Source: Candidatus Eiseniibacteriota bacterium (GTDB lineage: Bacteria > Eisenbacteria > RBG-16-71-46). From it: DNA of 64,000 nt. The position numbers and the translations under genes are program-made. The stretch covers positions 1 through 64,000 of the forward strand of contig JACOSV010000045.1 of NCBI GenBank assembly GCA_016178725.1. The letters are read 5' to 3'. The notes under the pieces were generated by a model. It was not told the DNA's origin and did no database searches. It saw only the letters and a list, made by a program, of their open reading frames with translations. Each line of letters opens with the position of its first letter. The first letter of the stretch is position 1. Shown piece by piece: positions 12,073 through 20,520 of the stretch.

Positions 12073-12863
12073 TCCCGGCGGCGGTGATCGCGACGTTCGA
12101 TCAGCCGCGCGCGCTCGACCTCGCGCTCGCGGCGTGGGCGCGGCAGCGGACGATGCCGCGCGTCGTGATCGTCGCGGACGACGGGAGCGGAAACGAGACG
12201 GCCGAGGTCGTGCGGCGCCATGGCGCCGAGCACGTGCGGCTCGAGCGCGGCGCCGGCTTCGGCAAGTGCCGGACGGTGAACGCCGCAATCCTGAAGGCGC
12301 GGTCCCTCGGCGCGGACTGGCTGCTCTTCACCGACGGGGACTGCCTGCCGGCCGCGGATCTCCTCGCGCGCCACGCCGAGGAGAGCCGCCCGAATCGTTT
12401 CGTCGCGGGCGGCGTCATCCGGCTCGACCGCACGACGTCGGAAGCCCTCCGTCCCGACGACGTCGCGAGCGGCGCGTTCGAGAAGCTTGGCGGCAACAAG
12501 CCCCATTACGCATGGCCGCGCGCCGCGGGCCACGTGCTCGACCGCATCCAGTCGCGACGCGCGCCGTGGAAGGGCGGCAACAGCTCGGCATGGCTCGCCG
12601 ACCTGCTGCGCGTCGGCGGCTACGACGAGCGCTTCGGCTGGGGCTGGGAGGACAAGGAGCTCGGCGTGCGCCTCGAGCACGCCGGCGCTCGCGGGCACTC
12701 GATCCGCTACACCGCGCCGGTCTATCACCTGTGGCACGAGCGCCCATGGGCGGATCTCGAGGTGCTGGCGCGCAACGAGCGGATGCTCGCCGAAACGCGC
12801 GCGAGTGGCGCCGACCGCACCGATTACGGCATCCATCAAGCCGGGACGCCCGGGGACCGATAG
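12069..12863 (+). CDS. Family 2 glycosyltransferase
   Basis: A 264-residue cytoplasmic transferase of the GT-A fold, acceptor and sugar unknown. The N-terminal half has a nucleotide-sugar fold (IPAAVIATFDQPRALDLAL, then VADDGSGNET) and a DGD metal-binding motif within LLFTDGDCLP. The C-terminal part, with KGGNSSAWLADLLRVGGYDE followed by GWGWEDKELGVRL, matches the galactosyltransferase-type C-terminal domain. There are no membrane segments. The ATG overlaps the dxr stop, so it is co-transcribed with isoprenoid and lipid genes, an unusual place between dxr and rseP. A role in modifying an envelope glycan or lipid is plausible but not shown. Confidence 0.85.
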   Translation: MIPAAVIATFDQPRALDLALAAWARQRTMPRVVIVADDGSGNETAEVVRRHGAEHVRLERGAGFGKCRTVNAAILKARSLGADWLLFTDGDCLPAADLLARHAEESRPNRFVAGGVIRLDRTTSEALRPDDVASGAFEKLGGNKPHYAWPRAAGHVLDRIQSRRAPWKGGNSSAWLADLLRVGGYDERFGWGWEDKELGVRLEHAGARGHSIRYTAPVYHLWHERPWADLEVLARNERMLAETRASGADRTDYGIHQAGTPGDR

Positions 12864-12882
12864 AATGAGAGGTCGTCCCGGC
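12840..12882 (+). terminator. Inverted repeat spanning the glycosyltransferase stop codon
   Basis: GCCGGGACG at 12840-12848 is the exact reverse complement of CGTCCCGGC at 12874-12882, and GACC/GGTC can extend pairing inside. The glycosyltransferase stop codon (12861-12863) lies in the loop. It sits just before the rseP promoter and may end the rplM-to-glycosyltransferase transcript. There is no T-run. Confidence 0.45.
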
Positions 12883-12888
12883 GCGGTC

Positions 12889-12918
12889 TTGACGCTCTTC
12901 CGCGCCCCGGAGTAGGTT
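12889..12918 (+). promoter_or_regulatory. Sigma-70-type promoter for rseP
   Basis: TTGACG at 12889-12894 and TAGGTT at 12913-12918 with an 18-base spacer match the other promoters in the window. It gives the envelope block its own start separate from the upstream translation and isoprenoid operon. Confidence 0.5.
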
Positions 12919-12950
12919 CCGCAAGTGCTTGATCACCATAGGAGTTGCCT

Positions 12951-14321
12951 GTGATCGGGAACATGATCCTGCCGGGGCTGATCCTGCTCGGCATCGTGAT
13001 CTTCGTCCATGAGCTGGGCCACTTCCTCATGGCCAAGTGGCGCGGCGTGCGCGTGCTCAAGTTCTCGCTCGGGTTCGGCCCGGCCCTGTTCCGCTTCACG
13101 TCGGGCGAGACCGAGTACCGGATCTCGTGGATCCCGCTCGGCGGCTACGTCTCGATGGCGGGCGACAGTCCGAACGAAGACGGCTCGATGCCCGAGGGCG
13201 ACGACCAGTTCCTCTCGCATTCGTGGCAGGGGCGCGCGCTGATCGCGATCGCCGGCCCGCTGGCGAACCTGATCACCGCGTGCGTGATCATGATCGTGAT
13301 CGGGCTCGTCGGCGTGACCTATCCCGACTATCCCAACGTGCTCGGCGCCGTGCCCGACACGACCGTCGCGGCGCACGCCGGGCTGCGCGCCGGGGACCGT
13401 CTCACCGCGGTCGCCGGCAGGCCGGTCTCGAGCTGGGTGGCGTTCTTCGTCGCCGAGAAGCTGGTGCCCGAGCGCCGTCCGCTCGACGTCGAGGTGACGC
13501 GCGGCGTGACGAAGTTCACCGCCCACGTCGCGGCCGCCGACCGCCGCGCGTTCCTCAACGGCCTCGACCGCCCGCCCGATCCGCCCGTGATCGGCACGGT
13601 GATGACCGGCATGCCCGCCTACAAGGCCGGGCTCAAGGACGGTGACAGCATCCTCGCCGTCAACGGCCGGCCCGTGCGCGTGTGGGAGGACCTGCCGCGC
13701 GAGATCTCGAGCCAGACCGACCGCCCGGTCGTCATGCGCATCCAGCGCCACGGCAAGGCGTTCGATCTCACCGTGACGCCGGTCGATCCCGGCGGCGTCG
13801 GCGGCTCGAATGCCGGCCGCATCGGCATCGAGGCCCGGCGCCTGGGCAACTACGTCGAGCGCTATCCGCTGCTCCAGTCCATCCAGCTCGGATTCTTCGC
13901 AACCATCGACCTCGTCGGCAGCGTCTATCGTGGCATGTGGCTCACGGTGACCCGGCCGCTCTACTATCGCGAGTACCTGGGCGGGCCGATGTTCATCGCG
14001 CAGGCGGCGAGCGAGCAGGCGCGGCGCGGACTCGACGCGTATCTGCAATTCCTGGCGATGATCAACGTCGCCATCATGGCGTTCAATCTGCTCCCCATTC
14101 CGGTGCTGGACGGCGGCCACATCGCGCTGGCGCTGTTCCAGGCGGTGCGCGGCCAGAGCGTCTCGTACCGGTCCTACGTCCGATTCCAGAAGGTCGGCCT
14201 CGTGGTGATCGGCACGCTCTTCATCCTCATCCTGGCGAACGACCCGTTGCGCTGGCTGCAGAGGCAGCGCGCGCTCGACAAAGCTCCCCAGGAGGGCGAG
14301 GTTGCCCCGAACCCGCCCTAG
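12951..14321 (+). CDS. rseP: Site-2 membrane metalloprotease RseP
   Basis: RseP cuts transmembrane anti-sigma factors and leftover signal peptides inside the membrane. The 456-residue protein has the zinc motif HELGH at 20-24 in the first membrane helix, two PDZ domains in the middle (GLRAGDRLTAVAG and GLKDGDSILAVNG), and the second active-site motif PVLDGGHI in a C-terminal helix. I chose GTG 12951 because AGGAG at 12940-12944 lies six bases before it, whereas the TTG at 12945 directly abuts that sequence. Placement between dxr and an Omp85 gene is the common order. The 3' end overlaps the next gene by 20 bases. Confidence 0.93.
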   Translation: MIGNMILPGLILLGIVIFVHELGHFLMAKWRGVRVLKFSLGFGPALFRFTSGETEYRISWIPLGGYVSMAGDSPNEDGSMPEGDDQFLSHSWQGRALIAIAGPLANLITACVIMIVIGLVGVTYPDYPNVLGAVPDTTVAAHAGLRAGDRLTAVAGRPVSSWVAFFVAEKLVPERRPLDVEVTRGVTKFTAHVAAADRRAFLNGLDRPPDPPVIGTVMTGMPAYKAGLKDGDSILAVNGRPVRVWEDLPREISSQTDRPVVMRIQRHGKAFDLTVTPVDPGGVGGSNAGRIGIEARRLGNYVERYPLLQSIQLGFFATIDLVGSVYRGMWLTVTRPLYYREYLGGPMFIAQAASEQARRGLDAYLQFLAMINVAIMAFNLLPIPVLDGGHIALALFQAVRGQSVSYRSYVRFQKVGLVVIGTLFILILANDPLRWLQRQRALDKAPQEGEVAPNPP

Positions 14322-16281
14322 CGGCGAGCGTCGGACGTGGTGGTGGGGCCTCGCGCTGGTCGCCGCGCTGGTCGTGACGGCGAAGGCCGGCCGGGCCCAG
14401 GAAGATCTCTTGGGCGAGCTCAAGACCGTCGCCTCGGTGACGTTCGTCGGACGGCACCATGTCCCCGCGCGCGAGCTGGGCACGGTGATGAAGACCCGGG
14501 CGCCCTCGCTGTGGCCGTGGCACGAGCGTCCGGTGCTACGGCCGGACTTCCTGCGCTCCGACACCCTCGCGATCCGCGACCGCTACCGGCTGCACGGCTT
14601 CCTCGACGCCGAGGTCGGCGCCACGGTCGCCGCCACCCACGACTCGAACGCCGTCGCCGTGACGTTCCTGATCCGCGAGGGGCACCAGTCGCGGGTCGCG
14701 AGCGTCGCGTTCCACGGCGTCGAGCACTATCCGGTGGACGACATCCGCCGCAAGCTGCAGACGCGACGCGGCGTGCCGTTCGATCCCTACGTCCTGCAAC
14801 TCGACACGCTCAAGATCTCCGAGCTCTATCAGGAGCGCGGCTACCGGCCGTCGATCAGCGCGGTCGCGCGGCGCGGCGAAGGCAACGACTCGCTGCGAGT
14901 GCAGGTGGACTTCGAGGTCGTCGAGGGCACGCGCTACCGCGTCGGCCGCGTGTCGGTCGAGATCCAGGGCGACCGGCCCGTCGCGCCGTGGCTCGCGCGC
15001 CGCGAGGTGATGCTCAAGCCCGGTGACTGGTACCGGCGTTCGTTCCTGGTGCGGTCGTGGGAGCGGCTCTACGACACCGGGCTCTTCAGCTCGGTCCAGA
15101 TGACGCCGACCGTGGATTCGACCCGCGACAGCATCGACATCGACGTCACGGCGCTGCCGCGCAAGCCGCGCTGGATCGACGCCGGCGTCGGGAGCGGCAC
15201 CGCCGAGCGCTTCCGCGTCACCGGCGAGTGGGGTTACCGCAATCTCATGGGCCGCGGCATCCAGGGCGCGCTCGACTCGCGCATTGCGTTCAACGGGCAG
15301 GGCAAGTTCCTGCTCGCGCACACCGAGGGCTCGCTGCTCGCGCCGTGGATGTTCGGCAAGCGCATCCGCGGCGTGGTGACGCCCTACTACGAAAACAGCC
15401 ACGACCGCGCCGACCCGCGTTGGCTGGTGGTGCAGGACCTGCGCGGCGTGCGCTTCGAGCTGCGCCGCGACATCGACCGATTCAGCAGCATCGCGCTGTC
15501 GCAGGACAACGTCTGGGGGCATCAGGCGCTCACGCTCTTCACCGACACGCTCGCCGCGGCGACGCGCGACTCGCTCCAGCGCTCGGTGGTCTCGAGTTAC
15601 AGCACCCACAGTCTCTCGCTCGGCGCGCAGTGGGACTACCGCGACAATCCATTCAGCGCGACGCGCGGATCGTTCCACGTCGCGAACCTGGAGCTGGCGG
15701 GCGGTCCGCTCAAGGGCACGAGCAGCTTCCGCAAGTTCGCGGTGACGTCCTCGTGGTACACGCCGTTCCGCAACGGCTGGGTGCTGGCCACGCGCGTCGA
15801 GGCCGGCGCGATCGAGCCGATCGGCATCGCCCCGGCATTCTCGCTCGAGCCGAGCGTCGATCCGACGGTCGCCCGGGTGCCGCTCCCGGACCGCTTCCGC
15901 CTCGGCGGCGTCAACTCGATCCGCGGCTTCAGCGAGAACCAGGTGCCGCCCTCGGGCGGGCTCGCCATGCTGCTCGCCAACGTCGAGATGCGCATCCCGC
16001 TGGTCGGGCCGTTCGGGCTCGAGGTCTACGCCGACGCCGGGAATGTCTGGGCGCGGCCGCAGTACATCAAAGGGCACGACTTCCCGCTGCGGCTGAACCA
16101 CACGGTGCTGGGCCCCGGCGACGTGCGCTACGTGGTCGGGATCGGACCGCGGCTCAACCTGCCGATCGGGCCGCTGCGGTTCGATCTCACGTGGAGCTTG
16201 AGGCCGGTGCCGGATCCCGTGACCGGACAGGCCGTGTGGCTGATCCGCAAGGCCCAATTCGCGATCGGACCCTCGTTCTGA
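14302..16281 (+). CDS. Omp85 outer-membrane protein, BamA/TamA family (three POTRA domains)
   Basis: An outer-membrane barrel that inserts or exports proteins. The 659-residue precursor has a signal peptide ending near GRAQ (residue 32), about three POTRA repeats between 37 and 285, and a 16-strand-type barrel after that, with the loop-6 motif SIRGF and a C-terminal phenylalanine. The rseP-bamA order favours BamA, but three POTRAs, the size and the tamB gene directly downstream favour TamA; one protein might serve both roles. TTG 14302 follows GGAGG at 14291-14295 with a good spacing and lies inside the rseP end. Confidence 0.88.
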   Translation: MPRTRPSGERRTWWWGLALVAALVVTAKAGRAQEDLLGELKTVASVTFVGRHHVPARELGTVMKTRAPSLWPWHERPVLRPDFLRSDTLAIRDRYRLHGFLDAEVGATVAATHDSNAVAVTFLIREGHQSRVASVAFHGVEHYPVDDIRRKLQTRRGVPFDPYVLQLDTLKISELYQERGYRPSISAVARRGEGNDSLRVQVDFEVVEGTRYRVGRVSVEIQGDRPVAPWLARREVMLKPGDWYRRSFLVRSWERLYDTGLFSSVQMTPTVDSTRDSIDIDVTALPRKPRWIDAGVGSGTAERFRVTGEWGYRNLMGRGIQGALDSRIAFNGQGKFLLAHTEGSLLAPWMFGKRIRGVVTPYYENSHDRADPRWLVVQDLRGVRFELRRDIDRFSSIALSQDNVWGHQALTLFTDTLAAATRDSLQRSVVSSYSTHSLSLGAQWDYRDNPFSATRGSFHVANLELAGGPLKGTSSFRKFAVTSSWYTPFRNGWVLATRVEAGAIEPIGIAPAFSLEPSVDPTVARVPLPDRFRLGGVNSIRGFSENQVPPSGGLAMLLANVEMRIPLVGPFGLEVYADAGNVWARPQYIKGHDFPLRLNHTVLGPGDVRYVVGIGPRLNLPIGPLRFDLTWSLRPVPDPVTGQAVWLIRKAQFAIGPSF

Positions 16282-16291
16282 CGGTGGAGAA

Positions 16292-19200
16292 ATGACCGAG
16301 CCCCCGGATCACGAACCGCGCGACCCCGAATCGGGCGAGACGCCGCACGGCCTCGGCGAGGAGATCCGGCACGAGATCGCCGAGGTCCGCCACGAGATCG
16401 AGGAGGCGGTCGAGCACGTCCCGAAGCCGATCCGCTGGACGGTCGGCAAGCTGGTGCGGCTCGCCGTGCTCTCGGTCTTCGCGCTGCTGGCGATCGCGGT
16501 GGTGACCGCGATCCTCTACGTCGCGAACCGCACCCAGTGGGCGGCGCAGGAGCTGGCGCTGGTGGTGAACCAGACGCTCGCGGCGCGCACCGACGTGATG
16601 CTCGAGATCGGCGACCTCAAGGGGAATCCGCTGACGGGCGTGCGCATCCTCCGGCCGCGGGTGCGTTTCCGCGAGGGCAACGCGCCGCCGCTGCTCGAGG
16701 CGCCGTCGCTGACGCTGCGCTATTCGGCGTGGGCGCTCGCGACCGGCGGTCGCGGACCGATCGAGGTCGATATCGACCACCCGCGCTTCCAGCTCGGGCG
16801 CAAGCCGGACGGCTCGCTGCGGCTGCCGCTATGGCGGTCGGAGGGTCCGGGCCGCATCGGCGTCCACGCGCCCACGCGCGACTTCGTCGTGCGCATCCAC
16901 GATGGATCGCTCCTGACGCCGGACACGACGCTGCGCATCGCCGATCTCGACCTCGACGCGCTGGCGTCGGTGGGCGGGCCGACGCACGTCGAGGTGCGCT
17001 CCCTGCGCTGGCGCGCGGGGCCGTTCGGCAGCCGGCTCGAAGGCCTGCGCGCCGAGCTCGCGGGCGGCGACAGCACGCGACTCACCGTGCGCGAGGTCGC
17101 GACCCGCGATCTGCACCTGAGCGGGCGGGCGGCATGGAAGGAGGGCGCCGCCGACGCGAGCGTGCATGTGGATATCCAGCGCGTGCGCTGGCGCTGGCTG
17201 GCGCGCGTGTTCACCAACGACACGTTCGAGGTCCCGGGCGAGGGGAAGGTCGCGATCGACGCGCGCGGCTGGACGCGCTGGGCGGGGCGCTTCGCGATCA
17301 CCGCCGACTGGGACAGCCTGCCGGTCGACGCACACGGCGGGCTCGCGTGGGACGGCGCACGCCTCAAGCTCGATCCGATGATTGGACACTCGTCGGCGGG
17401 CGATCTCGACGGCGTGGTGCAGTGGAGCAAGCAGGGCTGGGAGGTGGGCGGCCTCGCGCGCCACGCCGATCCCTCGCGCTGGTTCGTGTTCGGACTCCAC
17501 GACTGGCCGGCGGGCGACCTCAACGGTCGTTTCCGGTACTGGGTGGACACGCGCGGCGTCTCGCATCCGCGGCTCGCCGCGCGGATCGTCGCGACCGAGT
17601 GGGCGCGCTGGCGCGCCGACAGCGGATCGGTGGCGATCGACTTCACGCCGGTCGGGCCCGACACGTTCCTCGTCCGCACGTTCCGGCGCGGCGGCGAGAT
17701 GACGCTGAAGGCCGCGACCCAGGCCAAGGGCTGGCGCGGTGACTACACGCTCTCGCGTTATCCGCTCGACGAGTGGCCGGACGGCCGCGCGAGCGGACTC
17801 AAGGGCACACTCGCGACCGGGCGCGGCACGGCCGAGGACGGGCCGGGCGGGCTGCGCGTCACCGGCGCGCTCGACGGCACGGTCACCGACTGGCTCGGCA
17901 TCCACGCCGCGCGCTGGCGGCTCACCGATCTCGACGGCACGCTGCTGCCGGTCCCGAACCTCACCGCGAACGCGCGGCTCTCCGATCTCTTCTTCCTCGG
18001 CGTCCACTGGGACAGCGCCGGCGTCGCATTCCACCTCGGCGACGGCACGGTGTCGCTGCCGCGCCTGCGCGCGACCGCCGCCGACACGGTGATGAGCCTC
18101 GACGGGCGCGTGGACTGGGGCAAGGAGGGCTGGCGCCTCGCAGCCGACAGCGCAGCGTTCGAGAGCAGCCGCTTCCACTGGACGGCGTCGTCGCCGCTGC
18201 GGCTCACGGGCGAGAGCGGCGGCGTGCGCTTCGACCGACTGGTCGCGTCCGACGGCGACGCGCGGCTCACGATGGAAGGGATGTGGGCGGTGCCGGGCGG
18301 GCATTACGACTGGACCGGCCGCGTCGAGCGTCTCGATCTCGCGCGCCTCGGCCTGCCGATGGACTGGGGGCTCGCCGGCACGGCCGACGTCGTGCTGCAC
18401 GTGAGCGGCGTCCCGGGCGACGCGCGCTGGACGCTGGAAGGCGCCGCGCGCGCGCCGGGCGTCCGCGGCCACCGCATGGATTCGCTCCGCGTCGCGGTCG
18501 GCGGCGGCCCGTCGCGCGTCGAGTTCTCGGACGTGACCGCGATGCTCGACGGCGGCCGGTTGAACGCGCACGGCGAGGTCTCGGCGATGCCCCGTGCCTG
18601 GCCCGACACGCTGACCGGCGAAGGCATCACCCGCTGGATCGCCGAGGCGGCGCGCTGGGACGGCGCGCTGCGCGCGGATCGCGTGCCGATCGACCGCCTC
18701 GAGCGGATGGCGCCGGCGGCCAAGGACTGGAAGGGCCGCGTGAGCGGAACGATGGACGTTCACGGCAGCCCGCGTGCGCCGGACCTTGCCTGGAACGTGA
18801 GCGCTCAGCCGCTCACGTGGGGCGATTACCGACTCGACGCGGCGAGTGGCCACGGGCTCTACCACGACCGCCGGCTCGAGGTGCCCGAGCTCAGGATGAC
18901 GCGCGGCGACGTGGTCTCGACCATCAGCGGCGCGATGCCGCTCGTGCTCGCGCTGGGCGAGGTCCCGACCGTGCCCGACACGCCGATGGAGTGGCGCATC
19001 GATCTGCCGAGCGGTGACCTCGCGGTGCTGCCGGTGTTCGTGCCGCAGATCGGCTCGGCCTCGGGCCGCCTCGACATGAACGCACGTCTCTCCGGCACGC
19101 CGCGGAGGCCGGATCTCTCGGGCCACGTGCGGATCCGCGACGGCAAGGTGCGCATGGCCGGCCGCGACGAGGTGATCGAGCAGGTGAGGGCCGATCTCAC

Positions 19201-20389
19201 CCTCAACCGCAGCCGCATCACGCTCGACAGCCTTTCGGGGCGCCAGATGGCGCGCAAGGGGGCGACCGGACGCGTCACCGCCACGGGCGCGATCGATCTC
19301 GACGGTCTCGCGCTCAAGGGTTACGCGTTCACGGTGGACATGCGGGACTTCACCGCGATCGAGACCGGCGTCTACGTCGCGGTGTTCGACGGGCGCTTCC
19401 GCGTCACCAATGGCCCGAAGGTCGGAGGGGCGTCGCTGCCGTTCGTCGAGTCGCTCGACAACGGTGTCGAGCTGCAGCGCGCGGTCGTGCTCTTCGACTT
19501 CGCCAACCAGAGCGAGGTGGATCAGGTCGCGGCGGCGACGCAGCCGCCCTACTGGACGTACCGCATCCACCTCAATGCCACCGACAAGCTCTACTGGCAG
19601 CCGCAGGACGCCAACATGGAATTCAGCGCCGACCTGCGCATCGAGCAGACGCGCGACGAGCTGATCATCTTCGGCGACATGGCCTCGCTGCGCGGCACCT
19701 ACTACTACCTGAGCAACAAGTTCGACGTGAACCGGGCCAACCTGACGTTCGACAACGTCGGCGGGCTCGATCCGAAGCTCGACATTGAGGCGGTGACGCA
19801 GGTGGCACGCGGGCGCGGGCCCGAGAACACCGCCACCGCGAGCAGCGGCAACGAGGGAATCACGGTCACGGTGTCGGGCCGGGCCAAGGAGCCGGCGATC
19901 ACGTTCGCCACCGACCCCGATTCGTGGGACCAGTCGGCCGTGCTGCGCGCGCTCACCACCGGGCAGGACCCCGGCGTGGGGGCGAGCAAGTACGCCGACA
20001 GCTACTTCACGCGCGCCATCAACCGGCAGCTCTCGTCCGACCTGTCGCGCGCGTTCCAGGGCTACATCAGCGAGCTCGAGCTGGCGCGCGAGTCGGGCGG
20101 CCTGCTGCAGGGGGAGGGCGGCGTGATCGTGCGCGTCGGCGTGCCCGTGAGCCGGAACGTGAGCCTGCGCTACGGCCAGCGTCTGCCGGGCACCTCGCGG
20201 GCGACCGGTCCGGGCACGACCACCACGATCACCAATCCGCTCGAGCGTGACGTCGAGGCCGAGTACCGGATCAACCGGTTCTTCTACTTCACGACGGCGC
20301 TCACGCAGCGCCGCGCCGGCACGACCCCGGGCGCGGCGGTGACGCCGCCGGAGTTCAACGTGAACCTCAAGGCGCGGTGGGAATACTGA
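16292..20389 (+). CDS. tamB: TamB-like translocation/assembly protein (DUF490)
   Basis: TamB-type proteins span the periplasm as a long beta-taco, anchored in the inner membrane and touching an Omp85 partner; they work in outer-membrane protein or phospholipid traffic. This 1365-residue protein has a charged cytoplasmic head with EEIRHEIAEVRHEIEEAVEH, one membrane helix at about 56-77, a very long repetitive beta-rich region, and a C-terminal DUF490 domain ending in LKARWEY. ATG 16292 follows a GGAG and lies ten bases after the Omp85 gene, so the two form a unit. The stop codon is part of the next promoter. Confidence 0.9.
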   Translation: MTEPPDHEPRDPESGETPHGLGEEIRHEIAEVRHEIEEAVEHVPKPIRWTVGKLVRLAVLSVFALLAIAVVTAILYVANRTQWAAQELALVVNQTLAARTDVMLEIGDLKGNPLTGVRILRPRVRFREGNAPPLLEAPSLTLRYSAWALATGGRGPIEVDIDHPRFQLGRKPDGSLRLPLWRSEGPGRIGVHAPTRDFVVRIHDGSLLTPDTTLRIADLDLDALASVGGPTHVEVRSLRWRAGPFGSRLEGLRAELAGGDSTRLTVREVATRDLHLSGRAAWKEGAADASVHVDIQRVRWRWLARVFTNDTFEVPGEGKVAIDARGWTRWAGRFAITADWDSLPVDAHGGLAWDGARLKLDPMIGHSSAGDLDGVVQWSKQGWEVGGLARHADPSRWFVFGLHDWPAGDLNGRFRYWVDTRGVSHPRLAARIVATEWARWRADSGSVAIDFTPVGPDTFLVRTFRRGGEMTLKAATQAKGWRGDYTLSRYPLDEWPDGRASGLKGTLATGRGTAEDGPGGLRVTGALDGTVTDWLGIHAARWRLTDLDGTLLPVPNLTANARLSDLFFLGVHWDSAGVAFHLGDGTVSLPRLRATAADTVMSLDGRVDWGKEGWRLAADSAAFESSRFHWTASSPLRLTGESGGVRFDRLVASDGDARLTMEGMWAVPGGHYDWTGRVERLDLARLGLPMDWGLAGTADVVLHVSGVPGDARWTLEGAARAPGVRGHRMDSLRVAVGGGPSRVEFSDVTAMLDGGRLNAHGEVSAMPRAWPDTLTGEGITRWIAEAARWDGALRADRVPIDRLERMAPAAKDWKGRVSGTMDVHGSPRAPDLAWNVSAQPLTWGDYRLDAASGHGLYHDRRLEVPELRMTRGDVVSTISGAMPLVLALGEVPTVPDTPMEWRIDLPSGDLAVLPVFVPQIGSASGRLDMNARLSGTPRRPDLSGHVRIRDGKVRMAGRDEVIEQVRADLTLNRSRITLDSLSGRQMARKGATGRVTATGAIDLDGLALKGYAFTVDMRDFTAIETGVYVAVFDGRFRVTNGPKVGGASLPFVESLDNGVELQRAVVLFDFANQSEVDQVAAATQPPYWTYRIHLNATDKLYWQPQDANMEFSADLRIEQTRDELIIFGDMASLRGTYYYLSNKFDVNRANLTFDNVGGLDPKLDIEAVTQVARGRGPENTATASSGNEGITVTVSGRAKEPAITFATDPDSWDQSAVLRALTTGQDPGVGASKYADSYFTRAINRQLSSDLSRAFQGYISELELARESGGLLQGEGGVIVRVGVPVSRNVSLRYGQRLPGTSRATGPGTTTTITNPLERDVEAEYRINRFFYFTTALTQRRAGTTPGAAVTPPEFNVNLKARWEY

Positions 20390-20416
20390 CGCGCCCGCGG
20401 GCGGCTGCGCTAGAAT
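20386..20416 (+). promoter_or_regulatory. Probable promoter for the metalloprotease-propeller-barrel gene
   Basis: CTGACG at 20386-20391 and TAGAAT at 20411-20416 are 19 bases apart. The -35 element contains the TGA stop of tamB (20387-20389). The spacer is slightly long, so strength is uncertain. Confidence 0.45.
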
Positions 20417-20520
20417 GCGCGAACCGCAGGCGACCGGCGGGCGTAGATTCCGGCGAAGAGGCGTCCTCCCACCCCTTCGGTGTCGCCGCACACGATCGGC
20501 CGAACGAAAGGGTGTTCCGC

